64,000 nucleotides of DNA from CAWCWN01 sp963799245 (GCA_963799245.1 CAWCWN010000004.1:310001-374000), one strand, 5' to 3'; positions 1 through 8,474 are shown, counted from the stretch's first letter. The notes: a model not told the origin generated them from the letters alone. Program-made: numbers and translations.

Positions 1-769
1 TTGGAAGAGCGCCCCACGCCCGAAAACGAAGCGAGCCGGGGGTATTGTCTGGCCGTACGCGCGTCTTTGACCGATGATGGACGCTCTCCCTTGGATGCGC
101 CAGGTCTGCGCTTGTACGAGCGTGTGACCCAGATCAGCGACTCCATTGCGCGCGTGCAGGAAAAAAAGGTTATCCCCGGCTTTAAAGCAGTTACACCAGC
201 TGCTGAGCAAAGGGCTCCAGGCGACTGCCGCTTGTGGCCACCGTTGCAGATAGCCTCCCGCCAGGTGCGTCAGGCGGCTCAGATCCTGGCCAACGAGCCG
301 CAGCACCCCGGGGCACAGGTTCGTGCAAGCTACCTGGCTTTCGTGGAGCAGATGCAGGAGCAGCAAGCCGACATGGGATCGCTCGGGGAAACCATCGAGC
401 ACTTTTTGTCAGATTACCCACAACTTCGCTCCTGGTCTCTTCCAGTGCTACGACGTCGAGGGCTTACCGTGTACCAACAATGCATTAGAAGAGTGCTTCG
501 GGGTGGCACGCGTTCATGAGCGGCGCGCGACGGGCCGACGTGGAGCTATTCCTGGGGTGGTGGTCCGTGGCTCGGTGCGCGTCATTGCGACTGTCACCAG
601 CAAGCAGCAGATCTTCTCGGCTGAGGATCTCCGACCCAGGGACTGTCACCAGTGGCGCAACCTGCGTGCGCAATTGCAGCAGCGGGAGGAATGCCGCAGC
701 CAGCAGTTCCGCTTCCGCAAAGATCCGGCCGCCTATCTCGCGACTCTGGAAGCTCAACTGCTCACGTGA
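1..769 (+). pseudogene. Transposase relic, frameshifted
   Basis: Two overlapping reading frames together look like the C-terminal half of a transposase. The first frame (1-about 430) carries a helical region. The second (about 400-769) contains the run GLPCTNNALEECFG followed by an R/G-rich ERRATGRRGA stretch, resembling the conserved C-terminal block of IS transposases whose DNA-binding end reads TNN..E. The protein moves from frame 1 to frame 2 near 410-430, so it cannot be made as one chain. The 5' part may continue outside the window. It runs directly into an N-terminally truncated ISAs1 transposase at 773, so the two relics are joined end to end. The IS family is not recognised with certainty. 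Confidence 0.55.
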
Positions 770-772
770 AGT

Positions 773-1648
773 TTGCCATCAGCCTTTTTTGAGTGGGTGC
801 AAAGTCTCACTGAGAGCATTGCAGGAGTGATCGCTATTGATGGAAAAACGTTGCGCCGGTCCCATGATGAAGCCAATGGGAAAAAAGCGCTGCATCTGGT
901 GAGTGCGTGGGCAGCAGACAACCGTCTGGTGTTGGCGCAAGTAGCTGTTGGTGAGAAATCGAACGAGATCACCGCCATCCCTGTGTTATTACAACAATTG
1001 GCCCTTTCCGGGTGTATTATCACGATTGATGCGATGGGAACACAGACACAGATTACCAAACAGATTGTGGATGACGGAGGAGACTACGTGTTGGCACTCA
1101 AAGGAAATCAGGGAACCTTGGCAAAAGAGGTGCAAGAAACGTTCACGTTAGCTCAAGCAGACCAGTTCTCTCAGATCCACCATCAGTTTCATCAAACCGT
1201 GGAGAAAGGGCATGGCCGTCTTGAGATTCGAAAGCATTGGATCATTGATGATCCAGAGTATATTGCGTACCTCAATCCAAAAGATGCATGGACAGGGCTA
1301 CGCAGCATTGGTATGGTTGAGTCTGAACGAAGAATGGGTCAAGCTATCACTAAAGAAGTGCGCTATTACCTTCTGAGTTTTGATCGACAGGTGCAAACCT
1401 TTGCCAGAGCGGTACGCAGCCATTGGGGGATTGAAAATAGTGTCCATTGGGTGCTGGATGTGACTTTTCGTGAAGATGATTCTCGTGTCCGTAGTGGGCA
1501 TGCTGACCACAATTTAGCGGTTTTGCGTCATCTTGCCCTCAATCTCCTCCGGCAAGAGCATACTGCCAAGGTGGGGGTCAAAACGAAACGGCTCAAAGCT
1601 GGCTGGAGTCATGAATATCTTCTGAAAGTTTTAGGCGTTCAAAAATAA
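773..1648 (+). pseudogene. ISAs1-family transposase, N-terminally truncated
   Basis: The translation carries the ISAs1-type DDE core: AIDGKTLRRS, the second catalytic block IITIDAMGTQ followed by YVLALKGNQ, and the EKGHGRLEIR and HWGIENSVHW blocks. The C-terminus is complete. The usual N-terminal DUF-like region of about 80-90 residues is missing: the frame opens at FFEWVQSL, which is internal in full-length relatives (about 370 residues, here 291). The 5' end has been replaced by an unrelated transposase relic, and no left inverted repeat is visible at the junction (about 770). A 3' terminal repeat is present right after the stop. The element interrupts a tnpB fragment on the other strand. 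Probably inactive. Confidence 0.8.
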
Positions 1649-1663
1649 GATGCGATTGCCCTG
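1648..1663. repeat. Right terminal inverted repeat of the ISAs1 relic
   Basis: The sequence AGATGCGATTGCCCTG directly follows the transposase stop codon and ends in CCCTG. The intact-ended ISAs1 copy at 21076-22396 also ends in CCCTG. The tnpB homology on the minus strand ends at the next base, which places the element edge here. Confidence 0.6.
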
Positions 1664-1892
1664 CTTCCACCACTGACTTATTGACATCATACGTCCAGGG
1701 AAACTGTTCTTTTCTGATGGCATGAAACTGCTTCTTGAGGGAGAGTGCAGAAGGTTTTTCTCCAGCTTCATACTGCCGCTTCCATTCGGCCAGCGCCCAA
1801 TTGAAGGTAAACCTCGCAGTGCCCGCAGCCTTCGCAAAAGTGTGTTCTTGTTCAGGTGTTGGATGGAGTCGGATCTTGTGCGCTTTGATCAT
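1664..1892 (-). pseudogene. tnpB: TnpB N-terminal fragment, cut by ISAs1 insertion
   Basis: The first about 76 residues match the N-terminal helix-turn-helix region of TnpB (MIKAHKIRLHPTPEQEHTF, then FTFNWALAEWK). Homology stops at VVEAGQ, exactly at the ISAs1 terminal repeat. The remaining residues of the open frame are antisense ISAs1 sequence. The RuvC and zinc-ribbon parts are gone, so no RNA-guided nuclease can be made. The start overlaps the end of the IS607 TnpA gene by about 41 bp, the same arrangement as in the second IS607 copy at 3201-4984. Confidence 0.8.
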
Positions 1893-2480
1893 CCTTGATC
1901 GATTTCTCTAATGCTTTGCGATAGTTGCGCAGGCCGGACAACCTCGAACTGAAGCAATGCGTGATAGTGATGAGATCCTGGACCAACTCTTGCTCTGGGG
2001 AGAGCGTTTCCGTATTCATGACCACGAGCTTGCAGTGATGGGTCTGACACAGGTGCACCACCAACGTATAGCCAAAGCGAGCCAGGCGATCCTGATGCGC
2101 CAGGACTACCTGCTCTATCTCTCCGGCGAATACGCATCTACCAGTTTCAAGAACTGTGTGCGCTTGAAACTCATCCCGCCGCCAATTTCCGTGATCCACT
2201 CATCGACTTCAATATGGTGCTGCTGACAATACTGCTCAAGTATTCTTTTTTGATGCTCTAAATCCGGTTTTTGCGCCTGACTGGAGACTCGGCAGTAGGC
2301 CACCGTCCGGCGATCTTTCTGCAGACGCGGTAGGCCCAGGGCAGCCGCCAAGTCAGAATCAGTGTAGTAGCGACGGTTGGTGATAGTTCGTTTGGCAGGT
2401 AAAATCCCCAGCCGATCCCATTTCTGGATCGTCTTCACAGAGACGCCAACCCTCTTCGCGAACTGAGCAGGTGTATACAT
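1852..2480 (-). pseudogene. tnpA: IS607-type serine recombinase TnpA, frameshifted
   Basis: The N-terminal part is a MerR-like DNA-binding domain (MYTPAQFAKRVGVSVKTIQKW) followed by the small serine recombinase domain with the catalytic serine in CRVSSQAQKPDLEHQ. The reading continues in another frame from IEQVVLAHQDRLARFGY through SPEQELVQDL to the C-terminal helix (SGLRNYRKALEKSIK). The frame change lies near 2115-2130 and corresponds to a one-base loss. In the intact order the protein would be about 208 residues, normal for IS607 TnpA. Serine recombinases of this type excise and integrate the element without long terminal repeats. Confidence 0.85.
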
Positions 2481-2523
2481 AGTTCTATATTACCACCCGT
2501 TCGCGTAGAAAATCAAGAGCTAG

Positions 2524-2769
2524 CTATGGCTCCCTTGGCCGTTTGAAGACCGCATACGCGAAGGTTAAATTTTGCGCCGCTTCAAAGAAAGCCAGCTCCC
2601 ACCCCTGCGCCGCCAGGCTGTTCGAGTACTCTGAGATGCTCGGGGTCTTACCCATAAGAAATTCATCTTTCAGCTTTTCGGCGTTGTCGGAATAGAGGCG
2701 TAACCCACTCCCAAGGCCGGGAACGGCCCTGTAGAGCACAAACCTGTACTCCCAGTATTGATGCTGCAT
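2524..2769 (-). CDS. Small DUF4177-like protein
   Basis: An 81-residue soluble protein starting at the ATG that gives MQHQYWEYRFVLYRAV; the open frame extends 12 residues further upstream, but the chosen start gives the usual family beginning. The pattern, a strand ending in YEYRF-like residues, a central helix with NSLAAQGWELAFFEA, and a last strand FAYAVFKRP, resembles DUF4177-type small proteins, whose function is not known. No signal peptide or membrane segment. It sits alone between two IS607 elements on the minus strand. Confidence 0.55.
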   Translation of the reverse strand: MQHQYWEYRFVLYRAVPGLGSGLRLYSDNAEKLKDEFLMGKTPSISEYSNSLAAQGWELAFFEAAQNLTFAYAVFKRPREP

Positions 2770-2805
2770 GATATTCCTGCCAAATCTGCCACAGGAGGCG
2801 CTCAC

Positions 2806-3182
2806 CTCTCACAAAACGTGCTCCCTCTAGAAGAGATATTCACTTGCAGGTTACAGGAGTCATTTTACCCTGATGCGCAGGGGGCCAGATGACAGGCGAG
2901 TTCTTGTTGCGGGTGGATAGGGTGGTTGGGTTTCCACTTTTGCCTTGCTGTGTGAGAATAGACAGGTAGAGTGCAAGCAGATAACAGCGGTGGATGCGCT
3001 CGTAGGAGCCGATACGCCGCCTTCGAACTTCGGTTCTCTGTTGTCTTGGTTAGATTGCGCATGCAGCCATCTACATGCGCGTAGAGCTCCTTCGGGAACA
3101 GGGTCATTGCGCTCCCGATGCCAAGAAACCCGTCCATTCTATAGGACGAGGAGTCTTAAACAGTTAACAAATAGATGCTAAT
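2806..3182 (-). other. Gene-free stretch, possible orphan omega-RNA or IS end
   Basis: No convincing gene. On the minus strand it begins (3148-3131) with a hairpin, CGTCC / loop TATAGAAT / GGACG. The same ATAGAAT loop sits on a similar stem at 6875-6891 in front of the IscB gene. About 200 nt of stem-rich sequence follow. This could be a stand-alone IscB-type guide RNA or a relic IS end; the nuclease gene is absent. Confidence 0.3.
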
Positions 3183-3200
3183 ATGTGCTATAATATGTAT

Positions 3201-3811
3201 ATGAGTAACACATATTCGCCTAAAGAGTTTGGGCAACTGATCGGAAGAAAGGTCAAAACCTTGCAGAAGCGGGACCGCGAAGGCACCTTGAGAGCTCACC
3301 GGTCTCCCACTCATCGACGCTACTACACTCATAAGCAATATCTGGCCTATCGGGGGCTGGAAGCACAAGAGCATGGACTGACCATTGTCTATGCCAGAGT
3401 CTCAGGCGTAGCCCAAAAGCCTGACCTGGCTCATCAAATCAACGCGCTCGAGGCATACTGCAAGCAGCAATCTCTCAAGGTCGATGAATGGATGTATGAT
3501 ATCGGTAGTGGCCTTAACTACAAGCGTAAGCAGTTCAATCGGCTCATGGAGATGGTTGAACTGGGACAGGTGAGACGGATTCTCATTGCTCATCGGGATC
3601 GGCTTGTGCGCTTCGGTTACGCATACTTTGAGGCATTCTGTGAGCGGCATCACACCGAACTCGTGGTCATTAAGGGTGAAAATCTTTCGCCTGAACAGGA
3701 ACTTGTTCGGGACTTGCGAGCTATTGTGACGGTGTTCGCGCAAGGCTTCACGGCCTCAGATCATACAAGAAGGTGCTAAAAGATGCTGCTCTGCAAAAAG
3801 ATCAAGCTTGA
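3201..3811 (+). pseudogene. tnpA: IS607-type serine recombinase TnpA, late frameshift
   Basis: The protein starts at MSNTYSPKEFGQLIG (other in-frame ATGs lie 6 and 18 bases upstream). It has a MerR-like N-terminal domain with RRYYTHKQY and a serine recombinase catalytic domain with Ser in YARVSGVAQKPDLAHQ and the HRDRLVRFGYAYFE block. The open frame stops at 3779. Shifting by one base near 3735-3745 restores the family C-terminus (RLHGLRSYKKVLKDA) and stops at 3811, overlapping tnpB by 29 bp. Only the last about 22 residues are affected, so a partly working enzyme is possible. Promoter-like AT-rich sequence precedes it at 3160-3195. Confidence 0.85.
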
Positions 3812-4984
3812 AGTCACACCGCAAGAGGCTGCCACTCTTGAGTTCATGCAGGGCAAGTGTCGCAGCCTGTACAACTGGTGGATCGGCGACTACGAGACGG
3901 TGAGCAGTGGCCTGGATGGAAGAATGCTAAGGCCACCCTGCAAGAAAGCAAGCAGCATGATCCTGAGTTATGCCACGTCTACGGCAAGTTGCTGCACGAG
4001 GTCTACTTCCGTGCAGACAAGGCCATGGCTGCCTTCTTCCGGCGCCTCAAAGCCGAAGAAAAGCCTGGCTTCCCCAGGTTCAAGCCACGTCATGAGTTCT
4101 TCACCCTCTGCTATCCCGCCATGTACATCAAGGTGGAAGACACCAAGCTCATTCTGCCAACAGGTGGCAAGGGCGAAAAGAACAGACGCTTCCCGTCTAT
4201 CGTGGCAACACTCAGCGAGACACCGCCAGGAGTCTATCGTGAAGTGGCGATTTCACGGGATGCCAGAGGCAATTATCATGCCTCTTTTGTCTACGAGCGG
4301 CCAGAGGCACAACCACCGGAGAAAGCCCAGGTAGTGGCCTTCGACCTGGGCATCAAGACCCTGGCTACAGGCGTGAATGAGCAAGGCCAGTTCTACCATG
4401 TGGGAGGCTTCAAGGGCGCTCGCTGGTACAACAAACAACTGGACAAGATACGCTCTAAACGGGACCGATGCCAGAAGAAGTCCAGACGTTACAAGCACCT
4501 GTCAAAGGTCTACAGGCGCGTTTCCGAGCGCAAGCGCACCAAACAACGCGATAGCCTGCACAAGGCATCGCATCTGCTAAGCCGCAAACTGGTTGAAAGC
4601 ACTGTTGTGGTCGGCGATCTCTCCCAACGGCAAATGGTGATGAAGCAGCATCAGGATCGGAACAAGCACCTAAATCGGGCAGTCTACAACGAATGGGGCT
4701 TGTACACCTTCCTCCAAATGCTGACCTACAAATGCCAATTGTACGGGAAAGACCTCCAGTTTTTAGATGAACGGAACACTTCCAAGACGTGCTCAGGCTG
4801 TGGACATCTGCAAGCTATGCCACTGTGGAAGAGAACCTATTGTTGTACCGAATGCGGATTGGTCATGGACAGAGACGACAACTCTGCTGTGAACATCTTG
4901 ACGCGGTACTTTGCCCGGCTAGGGCCACACACGGGCGATCCCGTGCGATGTGCGGATGTTTTCACCGTAACTGAGTATGTTTGA
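3783..4984 (+). pseudogene. tnpB: TnpB with glycine at the RuvC-II position, frameshifted
   Basis: TnpB proteins are RNA-guided DNA nucleases. The first about 35 residues (MLLCKKIKLEVTPQEAATLEF) are in one frame; from about 3890 the protein continues one frame back and stays open to 4984. The complete chain would be about 400 residues. RuvC-I is FDLGIKTLATG. The zinc ribbon is CSGCGHLQAM...CTECG and RuvC-III is MDRDDNSAVNIL. At RuvC-II, where most TnpBs have E in an EDL motif, this one reads VVVGDLSQRQM (Gly at 4613-4615). A glutamate occurs further on in NEWGLYTF (4691-4693). This may be the known class with a relocated catalytic glutamate. It pairs with the IS607 TnpA upstream. Confidence 0.85.
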
Positions 4985-5095
4985 GTACAAAAAGGAAGGC
5001 AGTATCACAAAGTATACCATGAGATTTTAGCGGGAATTGACTCACAGGCGTAGCCAGGGCGCAGGAGAGTGCTCGATACAGTGCCCGGGGTCCCC

Positions 5096-5389
5096 TCACA
5101 CTCCTGAAGTTGAAGGCAGCACAATAATCTCTTGCCCGGGCATGAGGGGCGTCTGCAGGCCGTTGGGGCCCGTAATCATCACATTGTTGACAAAGATCTT
5201 CACATGTGCACGAACATGTCCATCACCGGTACAGAGTCTCTCCCAGACAGATGGGTGTAGTTGCTGTAATGCGGCCAGAAGCTGCGCTACAGTATCTGCC
5301 CTTACTTGAATCTGGCTTTTGCCCCCGCTATACGCGCTCAAAGTCGATGGCAAACGTAGGGTGACTGCCGCTTTTTCTTCGTCATTCAT
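5096..5389 (-). CDS. MoaD/ThiS-like ubiquitin-fold protein without C-terminal GG
   Basis: A 97-residue protein with the beta-grasp layout: VTLRLPSTLSAY strand, a helix with TVAQLLAALQQLHPSVWERL, then VKIFVNNVMI and the last strand PGQEIIVLPSTSGV. MoaD and ThiS carry sulfur as a thiocarboxylate on a C-terminal Gly-Gly; here the chain ends Ser-Gly-Val, so that chemistry is not possible without processing. The start codon lies only about 20 bp from the right-end hairpin of the IscB element, so its original promoter region has probably been displaced. It could be a related small modifier or a decaying sulfur carrier. Confidence 0.6.
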   Translation of the reverse strand: MNDEEKAAVTLRLPSTLSAYSGGKSQIQVRADTVAQLLAALQQLHPSVWERLCTGDGHVRAHVKIFVNNVMITGPNGLQTPLMPGQEIIVLPSTSGV

Positions 5390-5407
5390 CGAACTGCGGC
5401 GTGGAGA

Positions 5408-5430
5408 CCCTCACGCCTTCAGGCTGAGGG
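5408..5430. repeat. Right-end hairpin of the IscB element
   Basis: Inverted repeat CCCTCA/TGAGGG outside GCC/GGC around a TTCA loop, overlapping the last codons of iscB. Subterminal hairpins of this form are recognised by Y1 transposases. Confidence 0.6.
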
Positions 5431-6667
5431 AGGAAACGCCGCTTCTCCTTTCTGCTAAGAGGGCTGAAGCCCTCTGGACGCGCTTGAGGTGTTTGTAATG
5501 AGCGCTGGCATGGATCGATCGGCCATCGAGGGTACGCAGGTCAAAGTAGCCAGAGCTTCTTCTGCCAAACACAAAGCAGATCGTCTCTTGATATCTCACG
5601 CAATCAAACAAGCGAAACCCATGAACCACCTTAGGAGCCGCGTTGCGCTGCCTCTTCCCGCCTTTCCTGACCGTAGCTTTGTGCAGTTGTCTATTGTTTC
5701 TGCGCACGAACGTAAGAGCATACCAGGTGGTATCAGAGGCAGCTTGTGGATGCGCACTGATACAGCGGGCATCCACGATGTGCGACTTACCTAACTCGTG
5801 CGTAATGCGGGTGTGTTTCGTGATATATCCATACGTCACGTGGACATTTGGAAAGGTTGCGTGCACCTGCTCATAGATGTTACGCCGGATGATGCCCATC
5901 TGGGTTGCATCACGAAAGCTGCTGGACGAACGCTCAAGCTTGTGTTCCTGATGGGTTCGGTGGATGAGATGATGGCAGGTTTCACAGAGCGTGATGAGGT
6001 TCTCAGGGCGATCGCCGCCGGTCTTCCTCAATTCGAGATGGTGCACATTCAAGACGGGATCCTTCGATTTCCCGTGACACCATTGGCAGCGGTGCGCGTC
6101 GCGAAACAGCACATACTCACGCGCATTCCAGAACCCGAGCTGTGGCCCTTGCTGGTACTCCCTCCCTTCTATTTGGGGGTTGCGTAGCTTCTGAATGTCG
6201 AACTGTGCCACTTCGATAGTGGTGTGGTGAACTGGCAAGATGCTCTGCACCAAGCGGATAGTTTTCAGATGGGCTTCCACTTTGTGCCGGACGGAAGGGG
6301 CCAGCCAACCTAATCGTTTCTTTCTATTGCGAAAACGACGCTGGCGATAGCGCGTCTTTCGGCTCCGCCTGGCATGTCGGAACTGGCTGCGGGTGGCAAG
6401 CAATTTCTGGATATCCGTTCGTGGCTGCACTTCGGCCTCGAAGAGCACGTCTTGCTCAGTGGTAGCCGAAACACCGATATGCCCTGTGCCCGCATCAATG
6501 CCAAGTGACACCTCTTGCTTATACCCACTACTGCCGTAGAGCAACTGCAGGGTAAAGGGGACCATCTTGACGACTCTGGCCTTGCCCGCTTTGAGCGGTA
6601 ATCGTGCTTTACGCGGGTAACAAGGCATTAATGGTTGCCCGTGACAATTGAGAATGTAAACGAACAT
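5411..6667 (-). CDS. iscB: IscB RNA-guided nuclease
   Basis: A 418-residue intact protein with the start chosen at the ATG giving MFVYILNCHGQPLMPC. Order of parts: PLMP motif at residues 12-15; RuvC-I with Asp58 in LGIDAGTGHIGVS; arginine-rich bridge helix (RHARRSRKTRYRQRRF); RuvC-II with Glu in TTIEVAQFDIQKL; HNH domain with CQWCH, VHHLELRKTGG and CETCHH; RuvC-III with the His/Asp pair in GKSHIVDARCISA; and a C-terminal target-motif-recognition-like domain. All catalytic residues are present. IscB is the family from which Cas9 is thought to derive; it cuts DNA using an omega-RNA encoded just upstream. No transposase is adjacent, so movement would depend on one elsewhere. Known in Ktedonobacter racemifer. 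Confidence 0.93.
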   Translation of the reverse strand: MFVYILNCHGQPLMPCYPRKARLPLKAGKARVVKMVPFTLQLLYGSSGYKQEVSLGIDAGTGHIGVSATTEQDVLFEAEVQPRTDIQKLLATRSQFRHARRSRKTRYRQRRFRNRKKRLGWLAPSVRHKVEAHLKTIRLVQSILPVHHTTIEVAQFDIQKLRNPQIEGREYQQGPQLGFWNAREYVLFRDAHRCQWCHGKSKDPVLNVHHLELRKTGGDRPENLITLCETCHHLIHRTHQEHKLERSSSSFRDATQMGIIRRNIYEQVHATFPNVHVTYGYITKHTRITHELGKSHIVDARCISAHPQAASDTTWYALTFVRRNNRQLHKATVRKGGKRQRNAAPKVVHGFRLFDCVRYQETICFVFGRRSSGYFDLRTLDGRSIHASAHYKHLKRVQRASALLAERRSGVSSLSLKA

Positions 6668-6900
6668 CGCGTTTACCTCCCTTTTGAGGAGTAAGGTGCT
6701 CTTCGTCAATGTTTTGCAAGCTTGTTTTCTTGGCAACACTGTCCCGACCCATCAGAACTGTTTAATCGCAAAAGATAGAGCTACCGGCTAGAGCAAGCAC
6801 CTGTAGGTATCGTGACCTGCAAAACGGAGTACGCACGCGTACCGAGACTAGTCAAGTAAGGCTTTTGCAAGCCTATCCCATTCTATGGGATTGGGTTCTT
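6668..6900 (-). ncRNA. Probable IscB omega-RNA (HEARO-type leader)
   Basis: The about 230 nt in front of iscB contain no gene but are stem-rich, including GGCTTGC/GCAAGC-type repeats near 6860-6872. The outer hairpin ATCCCAT / loop / ATGGGAT (6875-6891) lies where the element left end is expected. In known IscB loci the guide segment comes from DNA outside this end, here about 6892-6915, and the scaffold runs into the iscB start. Position and structure support the call. The sequence was not compared with a covariance model. Confidence 0.5.
6875..6891. repeat. Left-end hairpin of the IscB element
   Basis: Perfect 7-bp stem ATCCCAT/ATGGGAT with a TCT loop, 208 bp in front of the iscB start. 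It shares its loop region with the hairpin at 3131-3148. Confidence 0.55.
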
Positions 6901-7094
6901 GACGCTGTGAGGTTCCCCTATGCTATTTTTGTCAGTCTGGATGTAGAAATGTGCCACGCAACTGCACCGCGATGCAACATCACGACAATGGTTTGAGCTT
7001 GGTTAACTGATAGTATACTTGCAAGATAGAATGATAGCAAGGGCGAATTTTAGCGGGGAAATTTTTCCGGGCCTGCCACCTGTTGCCGCCTTAC

Positions 7095-8474
7095 TCAAGC
7101 CTCGGGCGCGCTCAGCTGAAGCAGGCGCCGCCTCACCAACTCGCTAACCTCGCCAACGGATTGCGTTACGCTGGCCCCGCTCTGCAGCAGGCGCTCCAAT
7201 AACAGATGACCCTCACCTCCCGTATAGTCGCGTAAATCGATGGTAGCCCGGTATAGAGCCTCGCCTCCTCCCTCACCTGCCACGCCAGGAGGAGCGAGGA
7301 GGAGAACGGTTAAACCTCGCTGCGCGGCCGCGACAGCCGCGCGCAAAAGCGCAAGGTTACCCACTCCAATGGGCATGGGGCAGACGATGAGCAACGCCGC
7401 CCTGTCCAGGCTCGCGCGCACCTCCTCCAGGACCGCGGAAGAGATGGGCGCATAGGGTTGTTCGGTAATGACATTCCTGGCCAGGCGCAGGGCAAGTGTA
7501 TGATCACTATCGCCGATATTGAGCGCGCCCGCGACAAAAGGGAGCCGGGCATCGGCCAGGGCGCGCATCATTACTTCACCTGAACCACCCCCCGCCATGA
7601 TATGCACAAATGGCTGTGCGCCGCGGGCAGGGCCGGCCTGTTTCGCCTCGTTAGCGGGTGGTAACACGCTCAGGTGCTCCGCACCCCGCAGTATACCTAC
7701 CTGGACGTTGACCCCATACACCCTGCTCAGAAGACCTGGCTCTAAAACCTCGGCCGGCCCCGCATCGGCAACGATGCCGCGCTGGAATAACAGCAGGCGC
7801 GGGAAATAACGCGCCGCCAGGTTGAGATCGTGCATGGCCGCGATAACGGTCACACCACGCTCGCGATTCAAACGCTGCACCAGCTCAAGCGTCTCAACCT
7901 GATACTTTATGTCAAGATGAGCGGTGGGCTCATCCAGAAGCAAGAGCTTCGGCTGTTGCGCCAGGGCCATCGCAAGCATGACGCGCTGGCGCTCGCCCCC
8001 GCTGAGTTGATTGAAGGCGCGTCGCGCCAGGGCGTCGACCCCGGTGGCCTGCATGGCATCAATAACGACGGCCTGGTCATCCCTGCTGCTCACTCCCAGG
8101 AAATTGACGAAAGGGGTGCGTCCCAGGCTCACCATATTCTCCACTGTAAAGGCAAAAGGCATATGCAGTTCCTGGGGCACCACCGCGATGCGCTGGGCCG
8201 CCCCACGCCGGCCCCAGGTCCACAAACTCCGCCCCTCCAGAAGCACCTGGCCCTGTTGAGGGACGAGGACGCCGCTCAATAGACGCAGCAGGGTGGTTTT
8301 GCCGGATCCATTGGGTCCAAGCAAGCCAAGCATTTCGCCGGCCCGCACCAGTATATGGATGTCATACAAAAGCGGCTGCTGTCCATAACCAAAAGTTACG
8401 CCATCGACCTCGAGCAGAGGTTGACCGGGCCCGGGCGCAGTGAATGGGCCTCCGGCATTCGTTCCATCTACCAT
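7095..8474 (-). CDS. btuD: Cobalamin ABC transporter ATPase with C-terminal extension
   Basis: Residues about 17-265 are an ABC ATPase: Walker A GPNGSGKTT, Q-loop VPQELH, signature LSGGERQRV, Walker B LLLLDEPTAH and the switch histidine in AAMHDLN. This powers uptake by the BtuC permease encoded upstream. About 165 further residues follow, a Rossmann-like region with HIMAGGGSGEVMMRAL, LNIGDSDHTLALRLA and LLIVCPMPIGVGNLALL. Usual BtuD/FhuC proteins are about 250-280 residues, so this is a fusion; the extra domain is not recognised by name. The gene overlaps btuC by 7 bp and lies in the btuF-btuC-btuD operon controlled by the cobalamin riboswitch at 10740. Confidence 0.85.
   Translation of the reverse strand: MVDGTNAGGPFTAPGPGQPLLEVDGVTFGYGQQPLLYDIHILVRAGEMLGLLGPNGSGKTTLLRLLSGVLVPQQGQVLLEGRSLWTWGRRGAAQRIAVVPQELHMPFAFTVENMVSLGRTPFVNFLGVSSRDDQAVVIDAMQATGVDALARRAFNQLSGGERQRVMLAMALAQQPKLLLLDEPTAHLDIKYQVETLELVQRLNRERGVTVIAAMHDLNLAARYFPRLLLFQRGIVADAGPAEVLEPGLLSRVYGVNVQVGILRGAEHLSVLPPANEAKQAGPARGAQPFVHIMAGGGSGEVMMRALADARLPFVAGALNIGDSDHTLALRLARNVITEQPYAPISSAVLEEVRASLDRAALLIVCPMPIGVGNLALLRAAVAAAQRGLTVLLLAPPGVAGEGGGEALYRATIDLRDYTGGEGHLLLERLLQSGASVTQSVGEVSELVRRRLLQLSAPEA

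Larger units (their letters stand above)
1664..2490 (-). mobile_element. IS607-type element remnant (tnpA-tnpB)
   Basis: A frameshifted tnpA is followed by the first 230 bp of tnpB on the same strand, with overlapping genes. An ISAs1 remnant removed the 3' part of tnpB together with the right end that would encode its guide RNA. The left end near 2490 has no clear repeat, as expected for IS607. Confidence 0.75.
3150..5036 (+). mobile_element. IS607-type element (tnpA-tnpB)
   Basis: tnpA and tnpB overlap and lie on one strand, as in typical IS607. Outer ends are approximate because IS607 leaves no target duplication and has no long inverted repeats. The guide-RNA (reRNA) would be expected from the 3' end of tnpB into the right end, about 4850-5036. 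I did not identify its exact limits. Confidence 0.65.
5400..6905 (-). mobile_element. IscB transposon of IS200/IS605 type (no TnpA)
   Basis: iscB with its RNA leader is bounded by a right-end hairpin, 5408-5430 (CCCTCA c GCC TTCA GGC TGAGGG), overlapping the iscB stop, and a left-end hairpin at 6875-6891. The right-end core GCCTGAAGGC is the same as in the hairpins of the TnpB element at 14429-15834, suggesting both are moved by related Y1 transposases supplied in trans. Confidence 0.65.

Noticed and set aside
5025..7060. ATTTTAGCGGG near 5026 and 7047 as target duplication of the IscB element
   Set aside because: It lies about 360 bp and 150 bp outside the end hairpins, and elements of this type do not duplicate their target.
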